Shown here one piece after another: positions 48,402 to 61,779 of a stretch of DNA of 64,000 nucleotides. The position numbers and the translations under genes were made by a program. This stretch comes from Enoplolaimus lenunculus (lineage: Eukaryota; Nematoda; Enoplea; Enoplida; Thoracostomopsidae): the NCBI GenBank assembly GCA_030248215.1, contig JASANG010000261.1, positions 1 through 64,000 on the forward strand. Direction: 5' to 3'. The notes under the pieces are model-generated. The model saw nothing but the letters and a program-made list of their open reading frames with translations. It ran no database searches and was not told where the DNA came from. Each line of letters starts with the position of its first letter. Position 1 is the stretch's first letter.

Positions 48402-51400
48402 TAACTGCTGGATTTACACTGACCAGCGGTTGCAAACGAATTAGCTCTATGCTTCGGCTCAAATTTAAACCCGTCGGGTACTGGCCCTAACAGAAGCTCG
48501 CTTAACCGCACCCAATCAACACAGTCAGGACTGGCCATCAGTGTTTCCAAATCATTTCGTCCCATATAAATCGGTGGGCGTTCGTTAATGCGTTGCGGCG
48601 TTCGCTCGAGAAGACCTACCGGGATATATCGAAACAAAAACGACAACCATTCCAGCAAAAAACGTCGTGTTTTCGACACCCCTACATCGTCGCTGCCCCA
48701 ATGCTCAAGTCCGTACGCTGCAAATTTCCGAAGCATTTCAAAGCGCTCCGACGAGCTAATATCTAATGTTTGCTGTTGTTCAATTTCTTGGAAAATCCAC
48801 GGTTTAATCAATGCCCCACGCGCGATCATGATTCCTAAAACGTAGCGTCACAATAACAAATTGCCGTTGCTTTGATTACATGATGTACAATCATGGACGA
48901 AATTAAGTGCAATCGTGATTGCATATCAAATAACGGCGCACATAATTTTGTCCGTGACTGTCATTACCAAGAACAGCCTTAACCTTGAGCTAATAAAACA
49001 TGTACAAACTGTGTGTTGAATAATATTATTCAGCATTTAGTAGTTACAGTCCTTAAAAAGTGCTTATGATATTTCGTAACAATTCCCTACTCTCTTGCTT
49101 CGATGCTAACTTCGACGTATTACAAACAACGTAAGCAAAACCATAAGCATTTAAGTTCGAAAACCGATTGTAAAAAAGCAGCATGTATGTACCAAAAATG
49201 ATCTTAATAGAAACGTCGCACGCTTGTCCTAGGGCACAAAACTAACCTGACACGCCAGGATTATCATTCAAATTTTTATAATAATCTTCCCACGATAAGA
49301 CATCACCGCAGCCAAAGCAGGGGAGGTCATACTCTAATCCTGCCATCCCGCAGCGATCTATAAGAAGTGTAAAAGTAAATTGAACAATAAAACCAAACAT
49401 TACGTTGGCGAGAAGAGTACAAGATTTTGTTTTTCAGCCACGAAACTGAATAATGTGCAACTATTTCAATTAATCTAATCTGACTAAAATAAAACTTACA
49501 TAAAGTCGGACGTAGGAGTTCCTTAGTACCTGCAATACTGCGATCTTTACATTCTTCTACTTGTATATCTTGTCGTAACACAAATGTCAATTCAATAAAT
49601 AAAATAAACCACAAATTATAATACAAGTCTAAAATTCGTACTTATATACTCCCAATCTGGCAACTTAGTGTATCTTTGCTCACGAGTCCGACCGTGAAGC
49701 GTAAACAGAGACACACCCCAAGACTTTAATTCAGGGATTAATTTGTGCGCCGACAAGCTGCCTGAAGTATCAACATAAATAGTTAAAGTTTATAAACGTC
49801 GAATTATTTTCGTGCTCACTTAAAGATTCCAGCCTATTAATACAAGTTTTGTAAACCACGAAGGAGAACAGGCGTTTTCCTACAGAGTAAGTTACTATTT
49901 ATTATTTATGACTTATTAATTAAATTAAAATTTGTAAGGACGTGCTCATAGCCTCGCGCGTATTCGCACGAATTCTGCGCAAGCTCAGCTCAAAACTGGT
50001 TTTGCCCCTTTCAAATATATTGAGCATGGCAACGACCTGGCTTCGTCTCGTCTCACAACGTTTGCATTGTGGAACCCCTTACCTGACTGCAAGCCAGTTC
50101 GCATTTTCACCGTTAAAGGAATCGGTTTCCGAGCCGCATTCGTCGTCAAAACGTCTGACATTGAACGACATATTTGTTCAAGGCGTCGAGGATTTTTCAT
50201 CAGCATGCATCCGGCGCCTTTATCGCACACAACATCAATTGGACATCCAAGATTCAGGTCGACAAAATCTACTGACATTTTGTCTGCGATAACCTGCAAT
50301 TTTTCAAATTTCATAAAATCTTAAGATGATGCTATGGTGCGGCACCCGCAAATCAAAAAATTATTAATTAAAATAATTTGCCTGCCTGTACAGCAATTTG
50401 CGTGACATTGTACGAAGCTGCAAGGAATTAAAATCGTTAAAAAGTATAGTAAAAACCCTTACATACTGCAAAATTATCAGCTAAAAACTTAAACACCCTA
50501 AACTAAGTATCCCAAACGACGTTCACAATCCATTCACATGACCAAAAGTTACCAAACTAAATAATTTAAAAAATAATTGGCCTAAAAAGTAGCAATCGTT
50601 AACCTGCACTGAACGACCCAAATATATATTTCAAACATCTAACTCACTGTACACATATCCGCTAGTAAAATCCTACCATCAGCACAACGCAGAAACATTC
50701 CAATAAAATACTATCAACATACCTCCGAAGCAAATGTTAGGGTGTCCGGAAACGCGCCGCACAGCTGAACACCGAAACATTTTTCGCTTTCATGACGGTT
50801 TATCAAAGACCATTCCGAATTGGTTCCTGGCGATGTAGAAAACAATTAATGAACATTCATGTTGCTCATACAACAGAACTACTAAACGCAAGTTCATTCA
50901 CAAGCAGTAAGTTTAAAAACATCCGTTTGACTTGATAAACAACTATAATATGCCAGGGTTCCAACAAGAACGAACTTTTACCGGAAGAGAAACAACAATT
51001 GAATTTCTTTACAGGAACCGGGACAAAAATAAAAGCCGTAATTTGAAATAATTTTCAACATCGTAATACTGTTGGAGTTCTTAGAACAAGTGACAAAAAT
51101 GGCTTCAGCGAATTTTCCGCTATTTCACCATCAAGTTTTGTGAATACACATCAGAATCCGTTTATTAAAGCTTCAAATACTTAAAGGATTTTGAATAATT
51201 TGCCATAAAACCATAAAAAATTTCGGTTCCTGCATCTTTGAGTGCAGGAACAGGAATTGAATTTTTGCAGGAATTCTGGCCGAAACTAGAAATCCAGCAG
51301 AGGAAATCCTCTCCTCACACTTGATTGGTCCAACAATTAATTCACCCCCTACAAAGCATCATAATACGCTTAATTCCGCACAAAACAGCCGGTGTTAATT

Positions 51401-54253
51401 AGACAATCATACATTATTCAGCTAATCAGTGAGGAAAAAATATCTTGATGGCTCAATATTTCGTGACAAAATGAAACCAATAACCTGTAGCCACATTTCA
51501 ATAAAACTTGGCCTGTGCCAATAACCAGCACATTCCTTGTAGGAAACTGAACTTACGGTTGCCTAATGCCTACATCCATACCAGCTAAGTTACCTCGAAT
51601 TTATACGTCCAACAGCCAAAGACGTTTTGAGGGGCATAGAAATCGGCACCCCATCTCTTGCTTTTTTGTTCATTATTTTATATCACCTTTTTCAGTTGGT
51701 ATCCCAAAAACCCGTTTTCGAACTTTTTATAGAACGTGACCTCCATTTCCAAAATTAAAGCTACTCCCGCGGCAACAGCTAAAATCCTTTCATAGCAGTT
51801 TTACCTTGTAACAGATTAGTCGCCACTGCCATCTCACCACAGGTAACTTCAGCACCATACTCAACACAAATCCTCCGAAACGGTAAGTTTCCGAGCGTTG
51901 TTAACGGTGCGAGATATCGTTTTCCACGAATGTCAAACGTATTTGCAGTACGTTCAGCGGTGGTTGGACGTATTGAGTCTTCGTCAGTAACGCAGCCTAA
52001 ATAAATAAAATAAATAAATAAGTAAACAAATAAAAGAAATAAATAACTTAACCAAATGAAACAAACAAACAAAATCAACTATCCGGATATCCCTGCCAAT
52101 CACTAATAAACATACCTGAAACGCTGTTGCTATTTGATCCAACGGACGGGTCAAGGATTGATCTATGTTTGGTTTTTTGATACGTCGCTCCATATTTTTC
52201 CAGAATCTAAAATATCTACATATAATTATCAATGAAAACAACTGCTTATACTTCATATTTCGCTTGTATATATAAACTTAAACGCGGTACAGAGCACGCG
52301 AGAAAGTTTAAAAACTCTGCTCTGATGCAGAACTAAGGACACCCTATCATGTGATTTGCGATACATCAACTATTTACGTTAATTTGACGACGCAAAACAC
52401 CGCAATTCAACCCAAACGACAATCAAATCATCTGCAAATTTGTGTAATAAAAGCTGAAACGCCAAACATACATAATTTGGTTTTGGGCATAGTTCCATCT
52501 GACTTTAACACTCAGTTTTTACACAATACCAATGACAACAAACGAATGCTAAATATCACAAACCAGTTTGACTAACCTTTATCGACCGTGAAAAATCATA
52601 GTGCCGCTTTCGAAACAGCGTTCTTGTTTCGTTATCAAGCCGATTAATTTCAGTCGGAGGAAACGATGCGTCAGTAAGTCCCCTATCAACAGCTTTCTCG
52701 GTGACAATATTCGCGTTGGTGGTAGAACTTAAATGATTCGACGCATATCGACACGTGATACCAAAGCGACAGACTCCAAATTGATCGAACAACGGACACG
52801 GCCCAGGCAGATCTTTTGGTTTCACAGCAAGATATTCATTTAAGTTGTGAATATAGTGGCATGTGTTATCACCTGATAATCAATAAAAGACAAACAACAG
52901 TCGCTAGTTACATTGACCGACTTTTAGTATCGAATATAAGGTCTACTGGTTTGGATTTCTTCGCCACACTACTTAATGTTAAGGCATAGATTTAGGTAAA
53001 CATTTTCCTAAGCCTAAAATTAAGCGGAAATGTGAGAAAAATGTATGTACAACAGTCGGTCTCTTTTCGCTTTTGTCTAAAAATACATTTAGCGGCAGCA
53101 AGAAAATGGCGAGAGCTGCCAACAACATAACATAAAGTATTCCACGCTGTCTATAAAATTTTCCAGAATCTTACGAAATTGCTGGTACCTCCCAGGCCTT
53201 CCCTCCCAACAGAGAACAGAACCAAAATTTTGCATCATAATAATTAAGTAGTAAAATTGCGTTTGGCTTCTCGCTCACTTCGCTTGCACACGTTTTTCAC
53301 TATTACATATCGCGCAAACCTCGTCCGAAGTTTCTGGATTCGCCAATGACGGTACGCATTTGAAACCTCACACACTGTAACGTGTACATCATGTATATCT
53401 ATTTTTAATCGACAGAAAATCTGTGCAAAAAATTACGAAAGCACCGATTAATCGGTATCGTAAACGGCAATGATCGGCACTTTTCGTGACTATCGACATC
53501 GATACAGCAAAAAATGTTGATACTTTGCTGCATTGGAATGCTTTCAATTTCACTTCCTAGCATAAAACACTGAGTCTGATCATGAAATTGTGATGTCTAA
53601 CAAACCAGCGCTCAGGATATTATAGCCGTAGTGAAGCTAGCTGTTATTGGTATTGGGTTCGGTATCGACATCGGTTCGGCATCGGCAAAAATTTTGGTAT
53701 CGGCAGATCGCCATACCCAACAAAAACTTACTACTACACAAAACTTACGTTTTCCACACGGTTGTCCTCGTTGCGCAAAGTAACACAACTGTAGCGTATG
53801 ATCAACGATCGTTCTTGGTCGATTTTTATTCATCCCACGGCGTTTCCTTGGTTTTTCTTGATCGCTCTTGTTTGTACTGTTTCCACTACAATTTTTGCTT
53901 GACTCCACATTGCGTTCAACTACAACTTCGGTTCGGTCATTCAAAACATCTCCACGAGACTCAATGATGCCGTTACAGTAATCCTTGTCAGATTCGGGCA
54001 AACTACTATTTTCATCAGTTTCACATACAGTTTCGAATCTTGCTTTCTTACAACCATCAAAATTGGTATTATCCGCCAGTCTTAGATATTTGGCATCTAG
54101 CAGCGTTCGTAACTCCGGATGAGACGTACGGTAATGCATACGAATTGGTGCAACCCCTACATCTGACAGACTGATCGTTTGTTCGGTACGTTGGCTTTCA
54201 TTTGCAAGATCATTATTGTTTATGTTTAAATGATTATGCTTATCGCTACTCAT
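48401..54253 (-). CDS. DUS3L: tRNA-dihydrouridine(47) synthase, DUS3L type, 9 exons, 687 aa
   Basis: Flavoenzyme reducing uridine 47 in the variable loop of tRNAs, with NADPH as donor. Exons in gene order: 54253-53749, 52872-52577, 52206-52116, 51996-51805, 50826-50723, 50293-50083, 49761-49642, 49357-49247, 48834-48401; all GT-AG and in frame. The N-terminal 150 residues are polar and unconserved, with a basic [14 protein letters not shown] patch. Two CCCH zinc fingers follow: C157, C166, C173, H177 and C194, C203, C209, H215. The TIM barrel starts near [20 protein letters not shown], includes [39 protein letters not shown] with catalytic Cys413, [28 protein letters not shown] and [19 protein letters not shown]. 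The helical tRNA-binding end contains [20 protein letters not shown] and [15 protein letters not shown]. Human DUS3L is about 650 aa. Confidence 0.96.
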
Positions 54254-54576
54254 GATTAATAATTGTAATAATAAAATTAACTAACAAGCGTAAAATGTAA
54301 ACATTTTGAAAGTTTTACATGAACGACAGCCGTGTGATAGAAATTCAATTCCCAACTGCTTGTATTATGATCGATATTCTGAAAAACATATTAAAATACC
54401 GATGTGTTACTGTGTTTACCATAATCAATATAGTCAAAAGTTTGTCTTAGTAAACATTCCCGCCGTGTTTGTTTTGGATTCCAAATTTTTAATTCTGAAC
54501 ATTTTCAGAAATTTGAGTCTTTATATTTTTGTCACCTGAAACTTTGAAATTTAAGACTTCATTTCATATAAACGGT

Positions 54577-54736
54577 GGTAAATGTTACTTTTAGGGGTGT
54601 AACAGTAGATTAAGCGTATTCCTAAGCCTAAGCGTTGCAAAAATGTGTTCCTAAGCTGAAGCCTAAGCTTAAGAATCTAAACGTACTGTTTTGAAGACCC
54701 ACCAGAAACCTGGACGCCCCTTAAAGTAACATGGGC
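54577..54736. mobile_element. Telomere-like MITE, GTTACTTTTAGGGG family, upstream of DUS3L
   Basis: AATGTTACTTTTAGGGGTGT on the left, GGACGCCCCTTAAAGTAACATGGG on the right. The interior has TTCCTAAGCCTAAGCG and GACCCACCAGAAACCTGG. It lies about 320 bp upstream of the DUS3L ATG. Confidence 0.85.
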
Positions 54737-56227
54737 CTAAACGTTTACGACAAGTCTGATATATATGTGTTTGCTGATTTTAAGCAACAATTTCAATTAA
54801 ACTGTAATGGAAAGTAAATTTTTTAAACATAAATTTGTCTCAAACTTTTTCCACGACGAGACATTCAAAAAAGAGCCGAAAAGTGACCACTGGAACTGAA
54901 AAAATTCGTGAAAAAATCAAGTTTATAAAAAATACCGAAAACTGTTGCTTGGACCCTTCAGATTAAGTGAACGAAATTACAAAAACTGCTTTTTGAAAAG
55001 CTGCAGTGCTTTGCAGATATAAAACACGTCCGGAACAATAGGTAGTGCCAATGCAGTCTTAATTTGCATACAATGTAAACAAAAATCTTTTGAAATGCTG
55101 CCCAAAATATGTATGTGGAACATTCAAGCTTTTATTTTTATATCAGGTCGCTTCCTCCATAGAACTGTCAAAACGTTAAAGTATCTCTGGGCAAACCTGA
55201 TAGTTCGGAAAATAATCTCAATGTGACAGCACAGTTTAATTCACTGGCAACTGAAAATAAACACAGATTTCGCCACAAAATTTTTTACAACAAAGACCAA
55301 AATTTGTGCTTGGAACCGGACAATTTTCGGCCAGATCCGGTTGCACACAAACAGTGAATCCGGTAGTCGGTAGTGCCTAAGTTCAATAGGATAAAAAATG
55401 ACATATAAGACGCAAAATGTACAATTTTGCATACATTTCGCCCATTTTACAATTCAGCAAAAATATTAATTCGTACACACAATTTACTACTGAGCTTACA
55501 AAAACAACTTCCTCAATTAAATAATCGTCATACAAGCAAAATGAACAACTGAGTGCCGATGTCGATACTCACAAAAATGCCGATATTACCGATGCCGATT
55601 AATCAGTACGCCCATACTTATTATACCAACGTTTGCATTACAAACTCCCACAACTATAACATAATATGCAAATCTGTTCTATTTGCACCAGAACATTTCG
55701 CTTGCACTGATCACTATACAATATCGAATAAGATTAAATAGAATAAATACAGCAACGCAACCAAATTTAATCACAGGCCAGTTCTAGTACCAAAAGCGAG
55801 AATGACAAAATACTGCCAGAATATTAATAACCCGAAACCATACTTTGTTTCATACTTCATCTATTAATCAGTACTCCCGTTCAACACATGCAATTGAGCT
55901 GTGGCCAACGATAACTATATACTGACCTACCCACTAATCCTAATCCTAATCCTAAGTCTGCTAGTCTGTTATCGCTATTTTGGCATAACACGATACGCAT
56001 TCTACTAACAACAACGCATACCAGATTAAGTAGCTTGCGCCTGAGATCTACACACGTAACAATTAGAACAATTAATAAAAATGTGTTATAAGAATAATTA
56101 ATAATAGTCATACATATACAAGGCAACCTGGTTGCAATATTTGCAACCCTACTTGCCATATTTAGGTTCGTGTAGCAACTTAAAACTCTTCGAAACCATA
56201 TTCATATATCTTAACAAAATGTACGCG

Positions 56228-56569
56228 TACTGTATTGAAACGAATAAGAGGGGGAGGGGTAATAAGAGGGGTCCCGATTTTGAGTCCGAATCAATAAGAG
56301 TCCGTATCCCTAATAAGAGTCCGTCAGCGAGTAGAGTCTCTAAGCCCTAATTCGAGTCCATAAATGTCAATTAGCCTATCGCTCAAGCTAGTGACACAAG
56401 ACAAATAAACGTTTGATTCAACGGATATTGCAGTACCTGTTATATTTCAGTAACGAAGGGCGGAGGAGCGTGGGTTAAAAATAAATAACAGCCGTAACGG
56501 AATAACAAGGGGGGTGCCCTCTGGAAAAGCCAAATAATTATCACCCCTCTTATTCGGGTCACTACAGTA
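56228..56569. mobile_element. TACTGTAGTGACC-type MITE, 342 bp
   Basis: TACTGTATTGAAACGAATAA on the left and TTATTCGGGTCACTACAGTA on the right. The left arm contains AATAAGAGTCCGTATCCC and AGAGTCTCTAAGCCCTAATT, as in both arms of 16255-16773. The right half is different from that copy, so the two are distinct derivatives. Confidence 0.8.
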
Positions 56570-57299
56570 AACTAATCGAAACTTCTGCGCAAACAAAATC
56601 TGAACAATTTTCTCTTTACAGTTATGTTAACGAAACCTTATTGATATACAATTAATTTGCATACATATAGAAAAATTGGTTGAAACGTTGCTCAAAATAC
56701 GTATGTGGGGCATTGCAGCTTTAATAAATAGATATACGTAAAATATGTGTTCAGTGCTTTCGATTGCTTTTAACACACTTTCGGTGCAATTTTGATTTTA
56801 ACTCTGAATTCAGTCAAACATTACACAAAAGTTGTTTAACCGAACTACAAAAAATTCTGTTAAGTTTAAAATATTTAAAAACAGACTTTGATTTTTGCCA
56901 TCACCAACTGATTATAGACACTATTCACATTTGAAAATACGAGCACAGAACACAGCACCATAACATACCTTAAACACAACTCACTGTATTCCTACATGTA
57001 TTTGTCGAATTTGACCAATGACAAAACGCCACGTTGACTGCTATAATTATGCTGTGTTCGTCCCATGCAACGCTTTAAACTAACCGTTTATAATGCTAAT
57101 AATTAGTGTTTCCTATCGCTACGTACCAACTATAAAATTTGCAATGAAAATCGACCAGGACTAACAGGATTTGCACCAAAATATATAACACAGACCTATC
57201 ACAGATAACAAAACGTAAAGTACGACTATTTTGCTAACAAATAAAGCAACTGTAGCGGAATGTACCGTAGAGATTCAGATATCATTTTTCTTTTAAATG

Positions 57300-59347
57300 T
57301 CAAAGTCCAGCAGATCTTCTATCACCCATTCGGTTTTGCCATAACGCAATGACCAGTGTAATCACGTATAGCGCAGCGGCAATCCAACATTTGAACGCGG
57401 CATGACTCATAATGCAAAATTCCATTTTAATTTATAACAAATGTAACGATTCGTGTACACTTTCGCCAACATTGACGCTTAGACTTATGGGCTCAGGTCA
57501 GCGGTTTTTTTGGGCATTTTACGGTGCATTTGCACACCTTTGCTTGAAAATGTGCACAGATTTTTGAAAATGCACATCGAAATGCACAGTAATTTAAGCT
57601 TAAGCCAAAAATATCAGTTATCACGAAATAAATATACTAAATAACTAATCAGGAAAGAAATATACCAAATAACTATAGAAAACGTTCCAGCTCCACTATC
57701 AAGTGTAAAAACTATTGACAATTTTTTCAGTGCTCTGTTCATTGTGTGAAATCAAATACGTACGTTAATTTAAGTACCTAACATTTTGTATGTGTGTTGT
57801 GATCTAAGAACTAGAAACCAGTCATTCAAAGTCGTCATATATAAAAAGCAAACAATGCACAAGTGAATTCCTAAACGCGCAGTTCAGATTGAAAATGCAC
57901 ATATGTTTGCACACGTCGTAGATTTGAAAAACACCCTGGCTCAGGTTCCGAAAAAGGTTTACTTTGTCTAAACCTAAGACAAAGCGTTAACGTTAAATGT
58001 GGATGCAGTGCACAAGAGCCAAGTGACATCAACTCACTTACTCAGACTGATTTGGTATTCAAAAATCTGTAAAAATTTCACACCAGGTCAGGCATTTTTT
58101 AAGATACCATTATATGCTATATCAACCTCTCAAAATCGACGTCGAGTACGAAATATACTAACGTTTAAAAGTTATGCGGCTGGCATAGCGTTGATATTCT
58201 GAAACCAATCATAGATATAACTGAAATTTGCAACATGCAAGATTCGGATTCGGCAAAAAAAGCAATGGATTCGGATTCGGTCAAATCGTAGATTCGGTGC
58301 CACCCTGGTCGTAACATAAGCTGGTTGCAGGGTACTTATTCACTTCCACAATTTGTATTGATAACTTACGTATAGCCTTCATTAATTTTGCCTGGCATAT
58401 ACTCAGTGACGGTAGTTGGATATTTAGTGTCCGAAAACAGCGCAGCAGCTTTGATGAAAAATAAGCCGCCCAGGACCAGCTGAAACAAAATAACAATACA
58501 ACAACGAGACAGGAAATAGTTAACATTTCATAAATAGAAAAAGTAATACGGCATTCACAATGTCACTATGTCCCACAGAAATTGTGGCCAATGTTACTTT
58601 AAGGGGCGTAACAGTAGATTAAGCGTATTCCTAAGCCTAAGCCTTACAAAAATGTGTTCCTAAGCCTAAGCCTAAGCAAAAAATGTAATCTAGAATCTAA
58701 ACCTACTCTTTTATGGACCAACCAGAAACCTGGACGCGCCTTAAAGTAACATGAGCCTAAAATGTCATAAGGTCAGGTGAACACTTGAAATTTTTTTAAA
58801 CATTTCGAGTGTTCAACTGAGGTTATCGAAAATTTTGCATTAACCTAAAGTTAACACGTGAAAATTTTAAAAAAATTTTTCGAGTGTTAACCTGAGGTTA
58901 TGACATTTTCTGTGGTACCTCGTGACATGTTATTGTGAATGGGGCATAATTCAAAGTAAATTCTGAGAAACGAAATTTAGTAGCAAACACATGCGTTACT
59001 CGTGTTTACGCCGCGATTGTAAGAAGAAAGATTGACGCATGTCAGTTCCAATTAAATACCAGCATCACCAAAAAAATGAAAACCACAAATTACCATTCAA
59101 ATCAACACGAAAAAGTATAAAATTCACATTTTCAATTCGATCGAAAACGTAGCCCATATTTAATGATAAAACGGCACTGACAGACTCGGATGTATAGGCT
59201 TATATTTAGATTTAGTGATTAGACCTTAGAATGGGTCGAAATTATAATGCTGTAAAACAACTCACCAACATTACAATACCCCAAACACTGAGTATCATAC
59301 AGCACGCAGACAATTTGGGACCACACCATGGGCATGGCTTTAGCCGG
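57300..59347 (-). CDS. RNASEK: Ribonuclease kappa (RNASEK / V-ATPase subunit f), start exon unresolved
   Basis: A small two-helix membrane protein first described as an endoribonuclease and later found as subunit f in the membrane sector of the vacuolar proton pump. Exons seen: 59266 up to about 59347, 58479-58370, 57405-57300. They encode CGPKLSACCMILSVWGIVML, then LVLGGLFFIKAAALFSDTKY...YMPGKINEGY, then HAAFKCWIAAALYVITLVIA ending RRSAGL and stop. This aligns through its length with human [20 protein letters not shown]...NCFIAAGLYLLL. Helix 1 spans about ACCMILSVWGIVMLLVLGGLFF; helix 2 is CWIAAALYVITLVIALW. No in-frame ATG precedes CGPK before a stop, so the Met must come from an upstream exon. 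The acceptor CCGCAG at 59350-59348 gives a possible exon border. About 92 residues are visible, close to the family length of 98. Confidence 0.88.
58586..58756. mobile_element. Telomere-like MITE in RNASEK intron
   Basis: GGCCAATGTTACTTTAAGGG and GCGCCTTAAAGTAACATGAGCC are inverted ends. The interior includes TTCCTAAGCCTAAGCC and CCTAAGCCTAAGC, with the conserved ACCAGAAACCTGGACGC block. Confidence 0.88.
58766..58905. mobile_element. Imperfect palindrome, probable MITE
   Basis: CATAAGGTCAGGTGAACACT on the left and GTGTTAACCTGAGGTTATG on the right are inverted repeats. A second inverted pair (TTCGAGTGTTCAACTGAGG, CCTAAAGTTAACACG) lies inside. It directly follows the telomere-like MITE. Confidence 0.6.
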
Positions 59348-59926
59348 CTGCGGATTACACCGCTTGGCGGAACACGATCCACCGGTTGCTCCAGTTTTGC
59401 AGTGTTTAATATTTACACCGATACTACACCTGGAATATAAAATCTTACCGTTTTCAAGTAGATATTATGTTGAGGACAAGTACTTATAACTCGACCATGT
59501 TAAACATTGTCACGTCCGTGTTTCACATATATGCACAGTAAGTTTGAAAATGACGTGCAAACGCAAGCCGGCCACACACATTTTCATAAAATTCATTGGT
59601 GCTACTCTGAAACAAGCTGTCAACTCTTCAAACTCAAGAGATGGATTGCAACTGTCGGTAACCCCGACATCTGTCAAATCGAACACATTTCAACTCGCTT
59701 TCGCTATTTGCGAGATTAACTAAACTACTGTTGTTACAAAAAAGAAATCAGTTAAATCTGGTGTACATCAGAATGCAAGAATGTTTGAAAGAATTACACG
59801 CTTAACGCCCGATAGTTTCGTTAAGCATCAATAAAACAAAGACGTAAATAAAAATTTATTCGTTATCAACAAAGCGACACAAGTATACTTCCCTCCCATT
59901 TGAAAATCTCAACACTATGATACCTG

Positions 59927-60101
59927 GGCCCATGTAAAGATCAGGGGCGGATCGGTTTTCTGTGGGACTAGAATAATGTAAGCTTAAGCTTTAGACTTAT
60001 TTTTTGCTTGGCTTAGGAATAAACTCATTCTTACGCTTCGGCTTAACCTTGGGCAGGAATATGCTTATAATACTGGTCCGTCCCTGTTCTTCACATTGGC
60101 C
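59927..60101. mobile_element. Telomere-like MITE, CATGTAAAGATCAGGGGCGG family
   Basis: GGCCCATGTAAAGATCAGGG on the left, CCGTCCCTGTTCTTCACATTGG on the right. Close copy of 17848-18026 with TTGCTTGGCTTAGG and TTACGCTTCGGCTTAACC inside. Confidence 0.85.
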
Positions 60102-60346
60102 GAAACCTGATAGCTTTCGTTTGTGATGAGGTGGAGAAGGCTTGTAGACTTGGTAGGCGCAGATTTAAACGTTGACCGCGGCGTTGTGTTACCCTTCGGT
60201 TTCCACTCAGCCTTTAAAAGCAAGCTTGGCGTGGCCTTAGGTTACGGATTAGCTATAGGCTTTTACTTGTAGGCTTAGATGTTGCATCCATCATTTCAAA
60301 TCTAACTCACCCGTGACCGTGATGCCCAAAACATCATTTTGTAAAC

Positions 60347-60850
60347 CAGGGTGTACCCGGATATCTGTTTCCGGTGAAAACCGGCGTTGGTTTCAGCTAC
60401 CGTTATACAAATAACGGAAATCGTGTTATTTTACGTTTAAAATAAATTATAAATCAGGTATATATCTCGAAATTTTTCGTTACAGATATGCTGCAATAAT
60501 TGTTTGAAATGAGTGAGCAAAAAATAACGGAAACCGAAAATGACTACTGAATAGGTTCAAAGCTGTTTTGTTTATTTGCCAACACAATTTAGGCTTACAA
60601 ATATACACCGGGCTTTCTAAAATCTTACAGATCAAATAGCGGATGCACCGAAACTTTTAAAATTCCGCATGAGTTTTGTAATTTTATTTCATATCGAAGG
60701 ATTGCAGCATATCTGCAATGAAAACTTGCGAGACATTTTTACGCGATTTATAACCAATTTTGAGCTTAAAAACAGAAATTCCGGTGTTTCTATAACGGAA
60801 ACAGACTCCTATTTTTACCGGAAACGAATATCCGACTGCGCCCAGAATAC
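60347..60850. mobile_element. Diverged hAT-type MITE, GGATATCCGTTTCCGG subfamily
   Basis: The left end CAGGGTGTACCCGGATATCT and inner TTTCCGGTGAAAACC face TTTTTACCGGAAACGAATAT and CCGACTGCGCCCAG on the right. A fragment of the same subfamily lies at about 43796-43866. Boundaries and target duplication are not clear. Confidence 0.55.
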
Positions 60851-61077
60851 TGGTTAAAATCTTTAGAGGCACTAAAGGCATGGAATCAGCAGCGGAACGC
60901 AAATTTTTCCGACGAAATTACGCACTAGACATTGTATATTGTGAGCAGGATCCCGGTAGACGGCACGGGTTCTCGGTGAAACATCAGTGACCCAGGTGGA
61001 TGACATGGGCCTAATTTGTCGTATGAAGTATCCTTGTGACGCAAGCTGTGGATCGCACGAGAACATACCGCATGGAA

Positions 61078-61256
61078 CCATATCATGAAATCCCAAAATC
61101 AAGACCATATCCAAAAATTCCAAAATTCCACATTCGACCACATCCCGAAAGGCCGTCTTCGACCATATCTCGTACTACAAAATCCAACCTTCGACCATAT
61201 ATAGAAACTCCAAATTCCTACCTTCGACCATATCACCGAAATCCCAAAATTCCACT
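61078..61256. repeat. Degenerate tandem repeat with CTTCGACCATAT core
   Basis: ACCATATC recurs about every 35-40 bases (61078, 61106, 61159 region, 61194 and 61230) together with GAAATCCCAAAATTCCA-like sequence. Units vary in length. It leaves a long open frame on the + strand without protein-like character. Confidence 0.65.
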
Positions 61257-61779
61257 TGCTACGTCAAATTCTTATGATTGGACGACGGGATTTTGGAACG
61301 GAAACGGGATTAACGTGGACAACAAAACTATAACAAATAACAAGTCCGCTTCCTAAAGGTTATGCAAATTAACAATTTTAACCGACTAATCAGAAGCTAC
61401 CATATCCCCGTCGATCATTCACTTTGAGAGAATTGTACATAAAATCCGGAATAAACGTCATTTTTAAACGAATGGTTAACATTTTCCCCACGGGTATTTG
61501 TTTTGAGAAAATGTTTTACCAAAAACTTGATTGTTGCAATCAAACAAACTATCGATGTGGGTGTGTGAGCCATAACATCACATCCAAAACATTTAGCTCC
61601 AGGTCGAAAAGTTCCGCTTATGTTTCACAAACCCTTTCCAAAGCCTTTGCCTAAACTGAGTCTAAACCTAGGTCCTTGGCGAAGCTTAGCATAAACGTTA
61701 CCATTAAACGCAGAGGAAAGTGTACAAGAACCAAAGCTACATAACATTTCATGCTGTCTTCTTTGCACCGCATTCACTA

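Larger units (their letters stand above)
54254..57299. other. Intergenic region between DUS3L and RNase kappa
   Basis: Contains the MITEs 54577-54736 and 56228-56569 and a short CCTAATCCTAATCCTAAT run near 55935-55955. The rest is AT-rich sequence with no coding exon I can support and no clear promoter element for DUS3L. Confidence 0.5.
59348..61779. other. Intergenic region between RNASEK and NUDCD1
   Basis: The RNASEK start exon must lie here or slightly beyond, but I cannot fix it. A CAT at 59897-59899 gives an ATGGGAGGGAA followed by a GTATAC donor-like site that would keep phase; this is only one of several possibilities. The rest holds MITEs (59927-60101, about 60347-60850) and a degenerate tandem repeat (61078-61256). 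Confidence 0.45.

Noticed and set aside
61036-61356. 106-codon + strand frame rich in Pro and Tyr
   Set aside because: It is the translation of the degenerate CTTCGACCATAT tandem repeat.
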